The translations under genes and the position numbers were made by a program. This document shows positions 35,079 through 45,055 of a stretch of 64,000 nt of DNA, piece after piece (the first letter of the stretch is position 1; every line of letters begins with the position of its first letter). The stretch comes from JAJPJE01 sp963848375 (GTDB lineage: Bacteria > Acidobacteriota > Terriglobia > Terriglobales > Acidobacteriaceae). Where the stretch lies: contig CAWKDK010000024.1 in the NCBI GenBank assembly GCA_963848375.1, positions 62,001-126,000 on the forward strand. Direction: 5' to 3'. The notes beneath the pieces were generated by a model, which was not told where the DNA came from, did no database searches, and saw only the letters and a program-made list of their open reading frames with translations.

Positions 35079-37898
35079 TTAATCGTCATCATCCTCTTTA
35101 GCCGATGCAGGCAGTACATTATGCTGTGGCTTCGGCTCAGGTCGTTTTCCCATACGGTCGCGCCACAGAATTCGATTCAGCTTCGCAGTGTCCACGGCAT
35201 CCGCATGGCTGAAGTCCATCTTCATCGACTCCTTCGCCCCTTGCCCATGCGGAGGATTGGCCTGGTAAATCAGATCATTTTCCTGGTTGCGATAATCGGC
35301 TTCGAACGCAGGCTGGTTCCCACTTCCGGTGAACAGCGGAGCCATGACTGCTGCCTGCGCGTCATTGTTGTTCATCGCCGGAACGCCCAGCAGCACTTCC
35401 ATCGTGTGGATCGTGTTCACCGTGGTGTAAAAATTGTGATCGACGAAGGGTTTCTGCGTCGCCGAAGGCGAATATTTGCTAATCACCAGCGCGATGCTGC
35501 GATGCGCATCCACATGATCGGCGCCGTTTTGCGCGTCATCTTCCAGCACAAAAATTGCGGTGTCGTTCCAGTACGGACTGTGCGAGATGGCCTCAGCCAC
35601 GCGTCCAACCGCTAAATCATTATCCGCGACAGATGCACTCGGCGTCGGCATGCCCGGCCGAGTTCCCGACGTGTGATCGTTCGGCAAGCGCAGAATGATG
35701 AACTGCGGCATCGGATCCGATTTGCCGCTCTTCTTTTGATCAAGCCAGCCGTTGAACTCCCGCAGGAACTCGTCCATGCGCAATTGATCGGGGAAGTCGA
35801 GCCGGAAGTCGGGATAGTTCGGATCGAAGTGATCGCGCAGCTCCGGTTTCGTCGCAACGTCCTCTGCTAACAGCGGTATATCCCACTGATAAGGATTCGG
35901 CGGACCATCTGCCACTCCCGCGCCCGTTGGCAGCGGCTGTCCAGGCTTCGATACGCGCTGCGCGCAATGTCCCGGTGTCGGCAGCGGCGTCCCCTCCTGC
36001 GGCGGCAAATCGGCATCCCCGCCTCGATCGCAAAAATGGCTGGACACATATTCGCCATAATGGCGATACGTGATTCCGTGCTTCGCCATGTTGGTCCAGA
36101 GATATCCGGTGCCCGGCTCGTTCACATCTGCAATTCCCTGCTTGATCGGATACTCGTCAGCCACCGTGCCCTCGAAGTCGTAGCTACGCTCGCCGCCACG
36201 ATACGTGATCTGCCACGTGCGCTCGGTATAGTCGCTGGTGATGGCCGCCGTCGACCAGACGTGCCCGTCGCCCGAAACTTCGCCGCTGTCGTAGAAGTTG
36301 TCGAGCAGGCCGAATTGCCGCGCCAGCTTATGCTGGTTCGGCGTAATGTCCTCACCATACATCGCCAGCGACGGATCGCTGTCGCCCACGCCGATGTCCC
36401 CGAAGAGCTGATCGTAGGTGCGATTCTCCTTGATGATGTAAATCACATGGTGAATCGGATTCTTGCCGCCTTTGAATGGAATGGCGTTCGCCCGTCCGCT
36501 CATCAGGTTGCTATCGAGTACTTCCTTCGTGAGCGCAGTTAGATTCTTTTCAGCTTCGGGGATCTTGATGCGCGCCACCGATCCGTGCAGCAGCGTGGCA
36601 ATGTATGGATGGGAGGCATGCGCGCGATCCGAAGCCCCTTCGCGTGGTGCATTCGGTCCGGTGCCTTGCGCTTTGCCGCTGACGACGAGCAGTTCGTCTC
36701 CATGGACGGCGAGAGCGGTGGGATACCACTCGGTGGGGATGAAGCCGAGAGGAGGTCGCGCCGAGACCGTGGACAGTTCAGTGCGCTTTGGAAACAAAAA
36801 GAAATCCTTGCGTCCATCGAAAACCGCCACCGCATCACCGCTGGCATTCGCGACGTAAAGCCGCGACCCGTCTGCGCTCAAACCAACAGCATTCGGATAC
36901 GCGCCAGCTATGCTTTGTCCCGTCATTCTCGTGGAGATCAACGATGCCGCGCCGTTCGCCGTCTGGACAGTAGCCACCTCGTCCGCATTTGCCAATGTGA
37001 CAAACAGAACCGATTCGTCCTTGCTCAGCGCCATCGCCGTCGGATGCGATCCAGGATCCGTCGCCGACTTCGGCGCGTGCAGCTTGATCCACCGCGCCAC
37101 CGTTCCCTTCTCCAGATCCAGTTCCGCCACCTGCGACGCATTCCACAGACTCACCCACGCGCGCTTGCCGTCGTTCGTCGCAATCACTGCATAAGGAAAC
37201 GACGCCGGCACCCACTCACTCGTGCTCACATCGAAGCGTTTTTCAATACTCCCCGAAGCGGCATCGATCAGCAGAACGTCGTCGGATAGGTTATCCGCAA
37301 CCAGCAGTCTTTCTGCGTCACCGCTGCTGATCACCGCTAGCCCCGCCGGATAAGGAACCGCCGTTCCCTTCGGCGCATCAGTAGAAACTCGTGCTGCCCT
37401 TTTTCCGGCGGCCAGTTTCTGCGGCGGGATCGATATGAATCGCTCCGGCGCGACTTTTCCGTCGGCGAACGAATACACCGCAATCCCATTGCCCGTATCC
37501 CCAGCCGATTTTCCCGTCGGATCTGTCAGCGATCCCATCGACGCATACAGATGTTTGCCGTCGCCGCTGAACGCCAGTCCAAGAAAGTAGCTTTGCTTCG
37601 CGTGAGCGCCCAATCGCGCATCGGGGAACTCGGCGATCGCATTCGTCTCCAAGTTCAGCACTGCGATTCCCTGCTGCTGGTTCATCGCCGTAGTTCCATA
37701 GCCATTTTCGAGAATCGCCGCGTACTTGCCGTCCGGACTGACCTCGATGTTCGTCGGCAGACTGCCGATCGCGCGCGGGTCGCCGGGTGCAGGCGCCATC
37801 AGCTTTTTGCTACTAGGCAGATTGATAGTTTTCTTTTGCTGGGCTGAGAGTGAACCGCTGAATACCAGGAATACCAACCACAGGTAGCGAGAATTCAT
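35079..37898 (-). CDS. Exported YncE-like propeller fused to an acid-phosphatase/phospholipase C-type phosphoesterase
   Basis: The 939-residue protein has a signal peptide (MNSRYLWLVFLVFSGSLSA then QQ). Residues about 40-430 are a seven-bladed propeller of YncE type with repeats such as VSPDGKYAAILENGYG and LSADGSRLYVANASGDAV. Residues about 490-900 are a phosphoesterase of the phospholipase C/acid phosphatase group: HHVIYIIKENRTYDQLFGDIG, DNFYDSGEVSGDGHVWSTAA, LRLPNDHTSGTRPG and FVLEDDAQNGADHVDAHRS. It probably hydrolyses phosphoesters outside the cytoplasm. The C-terminus is an acidic EDDDD tail. Confidence 0.88.
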   Translation of the reverse strand: MNSRYLWLVFLVFSGSLSAQQKKTINLPSSKKLMAPAPGDPRAIGSLPTNIEVSPDGKYAAILENGYGTTAMNQQQGIAVLNLETNAIAEFPDARLGAHAKQSYFLGLAFSGDGKHLYASMGSLTDPTGKSAGDTGNGIAVYSFADGKVAPERFISIPPQKLAAGKRAARVSTDAPKGTAVPYPAGLAVISSGDAERLLVADNLSDDVLLIDAASGSIEKRFDVSTSEWVPASFPYAVIATNDGKRAWVSLWNASQVAELDLEKGTVARWIKLHAPKSATDPGSHPTAMALSKDESVLFVTLANADEVATVQTANGAASLISTRMTGQSIAGAYPNAVGLSADGSRLYVANASGDAVAVFDGRKDFFLFPKRTELSTVSARPPLGFIPTEWYPTALAVHGDELLVVSGKAQGTGPNAPREGASDRAHASHPYIATLLHGSVARIKIPEAEKNLTALTKEVLDSNLMSGRANAIPFKGGKNPIHHVIYIIKENRTYDQLFGDIGVGDSDPSLAMYGEDITPNQHKLARQFGLLDNFYDSGEVSGDGHVWSTAAITSDYTERTWQITYRGGERSYDFEGTVADEYPIKQGIADVNEPGTGYLWTNMAKHGITYRHYGEYVSSHFCDRGGDADLPPQEGTPLPTPGHCAQRVSKPGQPLPTGAGVADGPPNPYQWDIPLLAEDVATKPELRDHFDPNYPDFRLDFPDQLRMDEFLREFNGWLDQKKSGKSDPMPQFIILRLPNDHTSGTRPGMPTPSASVADNDLAVGRVAEAISHSPYWNDTAIFVLEDDAQNGADHVDAHRSIALVISKYSPSATQKPFVDHNFYTTVNTIHTMEVLLGVPAMNNNDAQAAVMAPLFTGSGNQPAFEADYRNQENDLIYQANPPHGQGAKESMKMDFSHADAVDTAKLNRILWRDRMGKRPEPKPQHNVLPASAKEDDDD

Positions 37899-37967
37899 GA
37901 TCCATCCTGTAGGAATGAAAACGATCAGCTTACCTCTTCGATGTTAACGGCAGGCGAACTCGTCTCG

Positions 37968-38840
37968 TCACCGAGCAGGTCGCAAATCTTCAGCGATGTT
38001 TGGCAATACCGCTTTCAGCAATCGAACCAGGCCGCCCTGCGACTTCTTCATCACCGCGAGTACCTCGCCATGGCTCAACTCTTCATTCGAAACATCCGCT
38101 GCCAGGTTCGCCACACACGAGATTGCCAGGATTTTCATCCCCATGTGCCGCGCCACGATTGCCTCCGCCACCGTCGACATGCCTACGACGTCTGCTCCCA
38201 TTGCACGAAATGCTCGGATCTCGGCGGGAGTTTCATAGCTTGGACCGGTCAGCCCAACATACACACCCTCATGCACGTCCAGTCCCAGGCGTCTCGCCTC
38301 CTCCAGCGCGCTTTCGCGATACTGCTTCGTATACGCGTGCGTCATGTCGGGAAAGCGTGGACCGAACCGATCGTCATTCGGACCAACCAGCGGATTCGCG
38401 CCCTGCATATTAATGTGATCCTTCAGCACGACCAGCGATCCGGCTTTGTAATACGTATTGATTCCGCCACACGCGTTCGTCAGGACCACCGCCTTCACGC
38501 CGAGTCGTCCCAGCACTCGCATAGGAAACGCGACCTCGCGTGCCGAATAGCCTTCATAGAGATGTACACGGCCCTGCATCGCCGCAACCGGCACGCCATC
38601 AACGTATCCAACCACCAGCCTTCCGGAATGCCCCGCCACAGTTGACTGTGGAAAGTATGGGATGTCGCGATAATCAACGCGCACCGCCTCGCTCAGTTCA
38701 TCGGCGAACGCGCCCAATCCTGATCCGAGCACCACGGCGATCTGCGGTTGCGTCTTGATGTGCCCGCGTATATATGCCGCAGCTTCTTCTGCGTGTTCGT
38801 ATTCCCTCGATGTTCGGGCAGGTTTCTCTGCGGCGCTCAT
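37968..38840 (-). CDS. punA: Purine nucleoside phosphorylase, trimeric (PNP-I) type
   Basis: The enzyme splits inosine and guanosine phosphorolytically in purine salvage. The 290 residues show VVLGSGLGAFADEL, TVAGHSGRLVVG, MQGRVHLYEGYS, NACGGIN, HINMQGANPL and the base-binding region GPSYETPAEIRAFRAMGADVVGMSTVAEAIVARH, all typical of trimeric PNP. It is cytoplasmic. The gene is divergent from the esterase gene; both promoters should lie in the 126-bp gap. Confidence 0.95.
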   Translation of the reverse strand: MSAAEKPARTSREYEHAEEAAAYIRGHIKTQPQIAVVLGSGLGAFADELSEAVRVDYRDIPYFPQSTVAGHSGRLVVGYVDGVPVAAMQGRVHLYEGYSAREVAFPMRVLGRLGVKAVVLTNACGGINTYYKAGSLVVLKDHINMQGANPLVGPNDDRFGPRFPDMTHAYTKQYRESALEEARRLGLDVHEGVYVGLTGPSYETPAEIRAFRAMGADVVGMSTVAEAIVARHMGMKILAISCVANLAADVSNEELSHGEVLAVMKKSQGGLVRLLKAVLPNIAEDLRPAR

Positions 38841-38966
38841 GCTGTTGTGTTCCGTAGCTGCATCTCACTCCAAGTGTTTCAACATAAAGCATTCCATCAT
38901 ACTCATAGCAGGCCCGCAGTTTGCGCAAAGTCGCGCACTTCCTTATCCTCGATACTCCGATCCCGT

Positions 38967-40635
38967 ATGTTTGCACGGAACGAAACTACTCTACGGCACT
39001 CTTCTCTTCGCGCATTGTTCGCATTCGCGCTTCTTCTATTTGCCGTCGCCGCATATGCTCAAGAGGCGCCAAGATTTCAGATTTCTTTTCCCGCCTCTGC
39101 GCACGCATCTCCGATCACCGGTCGGGTTTATTTAATCCTTGCGACTGCCCGAACTCCCGAGCCACGCCTGCAGGTCGGAGGCTTCGATTCTCGCACCCAA
39201 TTCTTTGGAGCTGACGTCGAACAACTGACTCCCGCGCGGCCGGTCACTGATTTCGACCGGAACTTTAGGCTATCCGCTCGCAGATCTGTCGCAACTTCCT
39301 GCAGGCGATTACTACGCCCAGGCTGTGCTCAACATTTACACCGAGTTTCATCGCTCAGATGGCCACGTAATCTGGGCGCATCTCGATCAGGGCGAAGGCC
39401 AGCAATTCAACAGATCGCCCGGAAACCTGTACAGTCCCGTTTCCAAAATTCATCTTGATCCCAAGACTTCCGCCGAGTTTACGCTGACGCTCCGCGATGT
39501 GATTCCGCCCATCCCGCAACCTGCCGACACCGCATGGATCAGGCATGTCCGTATCCAGAGCAAACTGCTGAGCGCATTCTGGGGACAGCCGATCTATCTT
39601 GGTGCGACTGTACTCTTGCCGCACGGCTACGATTCCACCTCGCAACCGTATCCTGTCATCTACGATCAAGGCCATTTTGGCGATGCGGCGCCTCTCGATT
39701 TCACCGATCCCGCTATTGAGAACGGGGTGGAATATGGCCGCGGCGCAGAGTTTTCGGCCCTCTGGCGCAATGGGCACCTTCCGCCTATGATCGCCGTTAC
39801 CTTTCAGCATCCAACACCATTTTTTGACGATTCCTACGCCGTGAATTCCGCCAACAACGGTCCTTACGGTGACGCCATCATGCAAGAACTGATTCCGTAT
39901 CTCGAGAGCCATTTCCGCATCATCCAGGATCCCTTCGCGCGATTGCTCACGGGCGGTTCGACCGGCGGGTGGGAGTCGCTCGCGTTGCAAGTCTTTCATC
40001 CCGACTTTTTCGGGGGCACGTGGACTTTCTATCCCGACCCCATCGATTTCACCCGCTACCAACTCGTCGACATCTACGCGGACGAGAGCGCCTTTGATGT
40101 GGCCGGGTACAAGCCGCCCATTCCGCAGCGTCCGCTGATGCGAACCGTTGAAGGCCAGGTGACGCTCACCGTTCGCGAAATGTCACAATTCGAGGAAGTG
40201 CTGGGAACGCATGGGCGCTCCGGTCAGCAACTCGAGGCGTGGGAAGCTGTCTACGGTCCAGTTGGAACTGACGGTTATCCGCAGCCGCTTTGGGACAAGC
40301 GCACCGGAACAATTGACCATCGAGTTGCCGACCACATGCGGAACTACGATCTGCGCGCTTATCTAGAGAAGAACTGGCAACGCGTTGGACCGGAACTTAC
40401 AGGCAAGATCCACATCTACGTCGGCGACATGGACAACTACTATCTGAACCTCGCCGTGTATCGCATGGACGATTTCCTAAGCACGGTGAAGAATCCGCCG
40501 GCCAATGCGACATTTGAATACGGGCGTCCCATGAAGGGCCATGGCTGGCAACCCATGAGCAATGCGGATTTGGTCAAGATGATGTACGACTACGTGAAGC
40601 AGCACGGCCCGCAATACGCTGCGAATCGCAACTAA
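38967..40635 (+). CDS. Exported esterase (enterochelin-esterase-like), one-base frame break
   Basis: ATG 38967 opens a signal peptide (LRALFAFALLLFAVAAYAQ) and a beta domain ending FFGADVEQLTPARPVTDFDR. From about 39262 the adjacent frame continues with TLGYPLADLSQLPAGDYYAQ and then the long alpha/beta hydrolase part: ATVLLPHGYDSTSQPYPVIY, nucleophile Ser in LLTGGSTGGWES, and the late HGW. Length 1669 bp is 3n+1, so one extra base near 39250-39265 (or two missing) explains the break. Joined length is about 555 residues. The family contains siderophore and peptide ester hydrolases; the substrate is unknown. Confidence 0.82.
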
Positions 40636-40636
40636 C

Positions 40637-41020
40637 CTATCGCTTGCGCGGCGATGACTTCGGTTTGCTCTCGGCGGCAGCGGCAATCTTTGCGCGAGCG
40701 TCGCAGCGCTCCAACAGATCCCTCCGCTTCTGATTGCGCGCTTTCATATGATCGATCAACGATTGCCAAAGATCGGCGTCAACCTGCAAGGCGTCGCGCC
40801 CGCTAAATGCCTGTACGTTTCCGGCATCGTACCGGAGCATCGTTACGCGTGCACCCATCCCTCCAACCAGTTTCTGCGTGTCCTGAATATCATCCTGCAA
40901 ATCTTCGCGCATCTCTGCCCACGCGGCGCTCGATCCACCGCAATAGCCAGGATTCGTGCTGGGAGTCTGGGCTTGTCCAAAAGCGCAGGCGGCGACGAGC
41001 AGAAAGCAAAGAAGTTTCAT
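40637..41020 (-). CDS. Small exported protein of unknown function
   Basis: This 127-residue protein has a signal peptide (MKLLCFLLVAACAFG then QAQTPS) and a helical mature part with two cysteines (NPGYCGGSSAAW and LLERCDARAK) and a basic tail KPKSSPRKR. No domain is recognised. Its stop lies 2 bp from the esterase stop on the other strand. Confidence 0.65.
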   Translation of the reverse strand: MKLLCFLLVAACAFGQAQTPSTNPGYCGGSSAAWAEMREDLQDDIQDTQKLVGGMGARVTMLRYDAGNVQAFSGRDALQVDADLWQSLIDHMKARNQKRRDLLERCDARAKIAAAAESKPKSSPRKR

Positions 41021-41111
41021 TCGCCAATGCTAGCTGAAATTTCGACAAGCCGAGGCTCGCCGTGCTGACTCTAATGAGGGACCTTGCGAGTCCCTCATCC
41101 AGCGCTTCTTA

Positions 41112-42677
41112 CTATGCCGCCTTTGCGCTCTTCTGGCGCAGTGCCGTCAGCAGCTTCTGGCCGTCGGGACTTCCGAATCCAGTGCATGGATCCCAACCCT
41201 TGGCCGCCTTGAACGATCCATTGTTTCCCTGCGTGACGTCGTGGAAATCGGAGCCAAGTCCAGAATAGAGAACTGGATTCAAATAGCCGGCCGGCGAGCC
41301 CAATGCCTGATTCATCCTCGCGATTAGCCCCGCCCATAAAGGCGCAACCGCGCTGGTCCCACCGAATACATCCTGGGTTCCGTCGACCAAAATCTCGTAC
41401 CCGGTCTGTGGATCCGCATCGCCTGCGACATCCGGAACCCCGCGCCCTGTCTTCGTGTTCACCGCTTTCTGCCACGTCGGAACCGGGAACTGCTGGCTGT
41501 AGCCACCACCCGTTGCTCCTTGTCCGGCGCCATCGTTCCAAACTGTCTCAGCCTGGATCGTGTTTCCGCTTACCACCAATTTCGTTCCGCCGCACGCCAG
41601 TGCAAACGGACTCGACGCTGGAAAGTCCACGTGATTGCCGCTGGGCTCGCCGTCGCTCGATCCGTTGTCGCCGCACGCCACACATACGGTGATACCCATG
41701 GCCGCAGCGACCTGGAACGCGCTATCGAAAGCAGTCATCGCCTGCGTGGTCCATGCGGCTTCCGCAGACCCCCAACTGATCGAGATCATCGACGGCTTAT
41801 GCGTCGTGTCGTGAACGGCCTGCTTGATCGCATCCAGGAAGCCGCGATCTGTGTTCGGAGCAAAGTACACGGCGATCGCCGCGCCCTGCGCGACTGCACC
41901 CGCAACTTCGATGTCGAGCACCACTTCCCCGTCCGGGCCATCGGCACTTCCCGTGGGAGCATTGCTCGCTCCGTCGACTCCGATGGCCGTCACCTTCGGA
42001 ACCGCCAACTTCAGATTACTGAAATACGTCTGCAAATCCTGATCGCGATACCCCCCGCCCAGTTCGATTAAAGCGATACATTGTCCGCTTCCGTCCTGCC
42101 CGGATGGGAAGTCGTACAACTGTGCGATCTGATCCGGCGTAAACGATTGCCCAGCCGCGCGTGGCCCTACTCCGGGCTCTTGCTGTCGGCGGCGAAAGTG
42201 CGGCCTCGCTTGTGGACGATTATCCAGACCCAGAACACTCTCCACATCCGCACTGAGCTCTTCCGGTATGTGAACCGGACCGGTGCGACCGCGGTACGAC
42301 TCCGTGCCTTTTTCGAAGCGCTCCAGCGAAACACCGAACGCGTCGTTGAACGCCGAGACCGTCCCGGAGAGCACGACCGTCCGTTTCACCGGATCCGCGC
42401 TTTCCACCTTCAGATTGTGCTCACGCGCAAATTTCTTCACGCGATCGATGCATGCCGCCGACGCCGAGAATCGGCTCTCTGCTTGTTCGCGAGTGATCTT
42501 CTGCGTCATCGGCAGAGTCGCGTTCTGGATGATTTCCTGCGCATCGATTGGCGATTGCGCATGCAACGTAACCGTCACTTCGATCGCCTCATTCGGATTG
42601 GCAGCGCCCGTGGAGCGGAATCCGGCCATCGCTTGCCGTTCGCTGCCGCGGAGGGGAATCTTCTTCGTGGGAGCCAT
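41112..42677 (-). CDS. S53 family serine-carboxyl peptidase (sedolisin/kumamolisin-like)
   Basis: This 521-residue acid protease precursor has a propeptide at residues 1-170 (VTVTLHAQSPIDAQEI, FNDAFGVSLERFEKG). The catalytic domain has Glu and Asp in DGEVVLDIEVAGAVA, the oxyanion Asp in ACGDNGSSDGE and the nucleophile in GGTSAVAPLWAGL. The C-terminal calcium site is FHDVTQGNNG...GWDPCTGFGSP. There is no classical signal peptide although such enzymes are usually secreted. Two close ATGs occur; the second, at 42677 (MAPTKK), has AAGGAG at the right distance. A 9-bp perfect hairpin (41074-41098) follows the stop. Confidence 0.92.
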   Translation of the reverse strand: MAPTKKIPLRGSERQAMAGFRSTGAANPNEAIEVTVTLHAQSPIDAQEIIQNATLPMTQKITREQAESRFSASAACIDRVKKFAREHNLKVESADPVKRTVVLSGTVSAFNDAFGVSLERFEKGTESYRGRTGPVHIPEELSADVESVLGLDNRPQARPHFRRRQQEPGVGPRAAGQSFTPDQIAQLYDFPSGQDGSGQCIALIELGGGYRDQDLQTYFSNLKLAVPKVTAIGVDGASNAPTGSADGPDGEVVLDIEVAGAVAQGAAIAVYFAPNTDRGFLDAIKQAVHDTTHKPSMISISWGSAEAAWTTQAMTAFDSAFQVAAAMGITVCVACGDNGSSDGEPSGNHVDFPASSPFALACGGTKLVVSGNTIQAETVWNDGAGQGATGGGYSQQFPVPTWQKAVNTKTGRGVPDVAGDADPQTGYEILVDGTQDVFGGTSAVAPLWAGLIARMNQALGSPAGYLNPVLYSGLGSDFHDVTQGNNGSFKAAKGWDPCTGFGSPDGQKLLTALRQKSAKAA

Positions 42678-42956
42678 GCACATTCTCCTTCCGTCATTCT
42701 GAGTTCGTTCGCTGGGTGATTAGTTGGAGGCTATGGGCGTCCAGTGCAGTTGCTCAACAGCAGAATACCTTTGGGGAGGACGGGGAGAGAACGGCGCGAG
42801 TATTATGCGCTGCTCGAATTGTTACGCAACAAAAAAATCCTGTTGCGTCGAAAATCTGGAAGTCACTCAAAGGAAAGCAGCTTTCCACGCGCTGGATCGT
42901 CAGTTGAATTTTGCACAGGCGGCTATACTCAAGAACGCAGTCAAAGAATCGAAATC

Positions 42957-43727
42957 ATGGACACATTTCCTCGCTTCGATCTTACTGGCCGGATCGCGCT
43001 GGTCACCGGCGCTGCTCGTGGTTTAGGACACGCCATTGCCTTGGCGCTTGCCAATGCTGGTGCCGACGTTGCAGTTGGACTCCGCGATATCAAAGCCGAC
43101 GGCGACCTGCCCCACAAAATCACCGGACTGCGCCGCCGCGCACTGCCCCTGCAGATGGACCTGACAAAGCAAGACCAGATCTCACGTGCCGTCGACGATA
43201 CGGTGAAACACTTCGGGCGCCTCGACATTCTAGTGAACAATGCCGGTATCGCTCCCGGCAATCTGGCCGAAGATGTCACTGAGCATGACTACGATTTGAC
43301 GATGCAGGTAAATCTCAAGGCTACGTTCTTCGCGGCGCAAGCTGCTGGTCGCGTCATGATCCGCCAGAAGAGCGGTCGCATCATCAACATGAGCTCGCAA
43401 GCGGGCTTCGTCGCCTTGCCAACCGAGTCGATCTATTGCACGTCGAAAGCAGCCATCGTCCACCTGACTAAATGTCTCGCCGTCGAGTGGGGCAAGCACA
43501 ACATCACCGTGAACGCCGTCGCTCCCACCTTCATTCACACGCCTGGAACAGAAGAAGCGCTGGCAGATCCTGCATTCCACGCTGATGTTGTCGAGCGCAT
43601 CGCCGCCTTGCACCGAATTGGCGAACCAATGGACGTAGCTGGTGCAGTCGTATTCCTCGCCTCGCCCGCAGCTTCGCTGATCACGGGACATACGATTGTC
43701 ATCGATGGTGGCTGGACCGCACGCTAG
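42957..43727 (+). CDS. Short-chain dehydrogenase/reductase
   Basis: This 256-residue NAD(P)-dependent oxidoreductase has the Rossmann motif TGAARGLGHAIA, NNAG at LVNNAGIAPGN, Ser in INMSSQAGF and the catalytic YxxxK in YCTSKAA. The C-terminus GHTIVIDGGWTAR is typical of classical SDRs such as FabG-like or sugar-acid dehydrogenases. The substrate cannot be assigned. ATG 42957 is preferred over the longer frame because the SDR fold begins there. Its stop codon overlaps that of the convergent CNB-DUF1003 gene in the sequence CTAG. Confidence 0.9.
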   Translation: MDTFPRFDLTGRIALVTGAARGLGHAIALALANAGADVAVGLRDIKADGDLPHKITGLRRRALPLQMDLTKQDQISRAVDDTVKHFGRLDILVNNAGIAPGNLAEDVTEHDYDLTMQVNLKATFFAAQAAGRVMIRQKSGRIINMSSQAGFVALPTESIYCTSKAAIVHLTKCLAVEWGKHNITVNAVAPTFIHTPGTEEALADPAFHADVVERIAALHRIGEPMDVAGAVVFLASPAASLITGHTIVIDGGWTAR

Positions 43728-44566
43728 GCCTGCGACGCCGTCTTTCCTCGCAGCAGATCGTCCAAATCCCCGATCTTCTCGCCGAGTGAATTCAACTTGT
43801 GCGCGAGTCCCTGTATCTCGGCCTCAGCCCGCCGGTTCACGTCATAATCTAGTTCGCTGCGCAGTCGATCTTTGGTGTCCTGGCGGTTCTGGCTCATCAT
43901 GATGACGGGCGCTTGAATCGCCGCAAGCATGGAGAGAAATAGGTTCAGCAAGATGAAGGGATAGGGGTCCCACGCGGCGCGCCCCAATTTTATGTTGATG
44001 ATCGTATAAACGCTAAGCGTCACTCCGAAAGCGATAATGAAGACCCACGATCCGCCGAAGTGCGCGACCGAATCGGCGACACGCTCTCCCAATGTTGACT
44101 TCTCCTCGATGACTGTATTCGGATTTCGATTCGCGCGGACCCGCACCAGTTGTTGCGCAGCGTGAAACTGCCGTCCCAGGACGGTCAGCATATCCATGCC
44201 AGCCAGCGGCTTGCGCTGAAGCAGCACAGTGATGTCGTTGCGGTCCACTTCGATGCAGACGGTTTCTTCCATTGCCGTCGCGTCGGTTTGGTGCGGTGTC
44301 TCTTCCAGCATGGAAGCAAACCCAAAGAACTCGCCGGCGTTGGGTTCGTCGACCACCACTTCCTGGTGATCCTCATCAACGGTAGTTACCCGCACACGCC
44401 CCGACACCATCACATAGGCCCGATTGCCGGGCTCGCCAATCTTGTAAATTCTCTGGCGCGTGGCAAAGTTTCTAACCTCCACCTGTGAAGCGAGGACCGC
44501 CGTCTCCTCATCGTCAAGCAGCGCAAACAGGGGAACATTCTTCAGGATTTCCGGCTCGCAGGGCAT
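43724..44566 (-). CDS. Cyclic-nucleotide-binding domain fused to DUF1003 membrane domain
   Basis: Residues 1-120 form a CRP-like cyclic nucleotide binding fold (KIGEPGNRAYVMVSGRVRV, NAGEFFGFASMLEE). Residues about 155-250 are DUF1003 with two membrane helices (WVFIIAFGVTLSVYTIINI, YPFILLNLFLSMLAAIQAPV) and the conserved MMSQNRQDTKDR. A coiled coil ends the protein. The CNB domain may control the membrane part, whose function is unknown. ATG 44566 with GAGGTGA upstream is favoured over TTG 44590. Confidence 0.85.
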   Translation of the reverse strand: MPCEPEILKNVPLFALLDDEETAVLASQVEVRNFATRQRIYKIGEPGNRAYVMVSGRVRVTTVDEDHQEVVVDEPNAGEFFGFASMLEETPHQTDATAMEETVCIEVDRNDITVLLQRKPLAGMDMLTVLGRQFHAAQQLVRVRANRNPNTVIEEKSTLGERVADSVAHFGGSWVFIIAFGVTLSVYTIINIKLGRAAWDPYPFILLNLFLSMLAAIQAPVIMMSQNRQDTKDRLRSELDYDVNRRAEAEIQGLAHKLNSLGEKIGDLDDLLRGKTASQA

Positions 44567-44641
44567 TCCATCACCTCGATGAGATTTCAAGGCATTATCG
44601 CGTACTCGCGTTTCCGCGAGATTGCGATTTGTGTTTCAGTG

Positions 44642-45055
44642 CTAGTCCCGGCAGAAACCTTCACCGGTATGGACCACGAGGCAATTCTTTTTGTCGAGGA
44701 GCCACTTCATGCCGGTGTCCTGTCCATTGCCGGCGTGGATGGTTTCGGTCTTCCCATTTCTCTGGAACACGATGCCGTGCGGCGCGGAAATGCCTTCGTA
44801 AGTATTCGGGCCGTCGAGCGACTGAATCATTACCCCATAATGATTGCCGCTTTTCGACAGTTCCAGGTAGGTTCCCTCGGGACCAATCCACTTGCCCAAC
44901 CACTGGTCGGCAACGTGATTCCTCTGAAGCTTAGGTTTCGAGCTGCGCGCTTGACGGGCGGCGTAGAACAGCATGCCGCCTTCGACCACAGCGAGTGCCG
45001 CGAGCACAACCAGAACGATGCGCCGGGAATTCGTGCGCTCCTCGGGCATGATCAT
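44642..45055 (-). CDS. Small membrane-anchored protein next to glycosyltransferases
   Basis: The 137-residue product has one membrane helix (residues 12-32, RRIVLVVLAALAVVEGGMLF) and a C-terminal domain with DQWLGKWIGPEGTYLELSKS and DTGMKWLLDKKNCLVVHTGE, which looks like a small beta-barrel of lipocalin-like type. No family is recognised. The start ATG at 45055 overlaps the stop of the upstream glycosyltransferase gene (ATGA), so it is part of that operon and may work at the membrane with it. Confidence 0.65.
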   Translation of the reverse strand: MIMPEERTNSRRIVLVVLAALAVVEGGMLFYAARQARSSKPKLQRNHVADQWLGKWIGPEGTYLELSKSGNHYGVMIQSLDGPNTYEGISAPHGIVFQRNGKTETIHAGNGQDTGMKWLLDKKNCLVVHTGEGFCRD

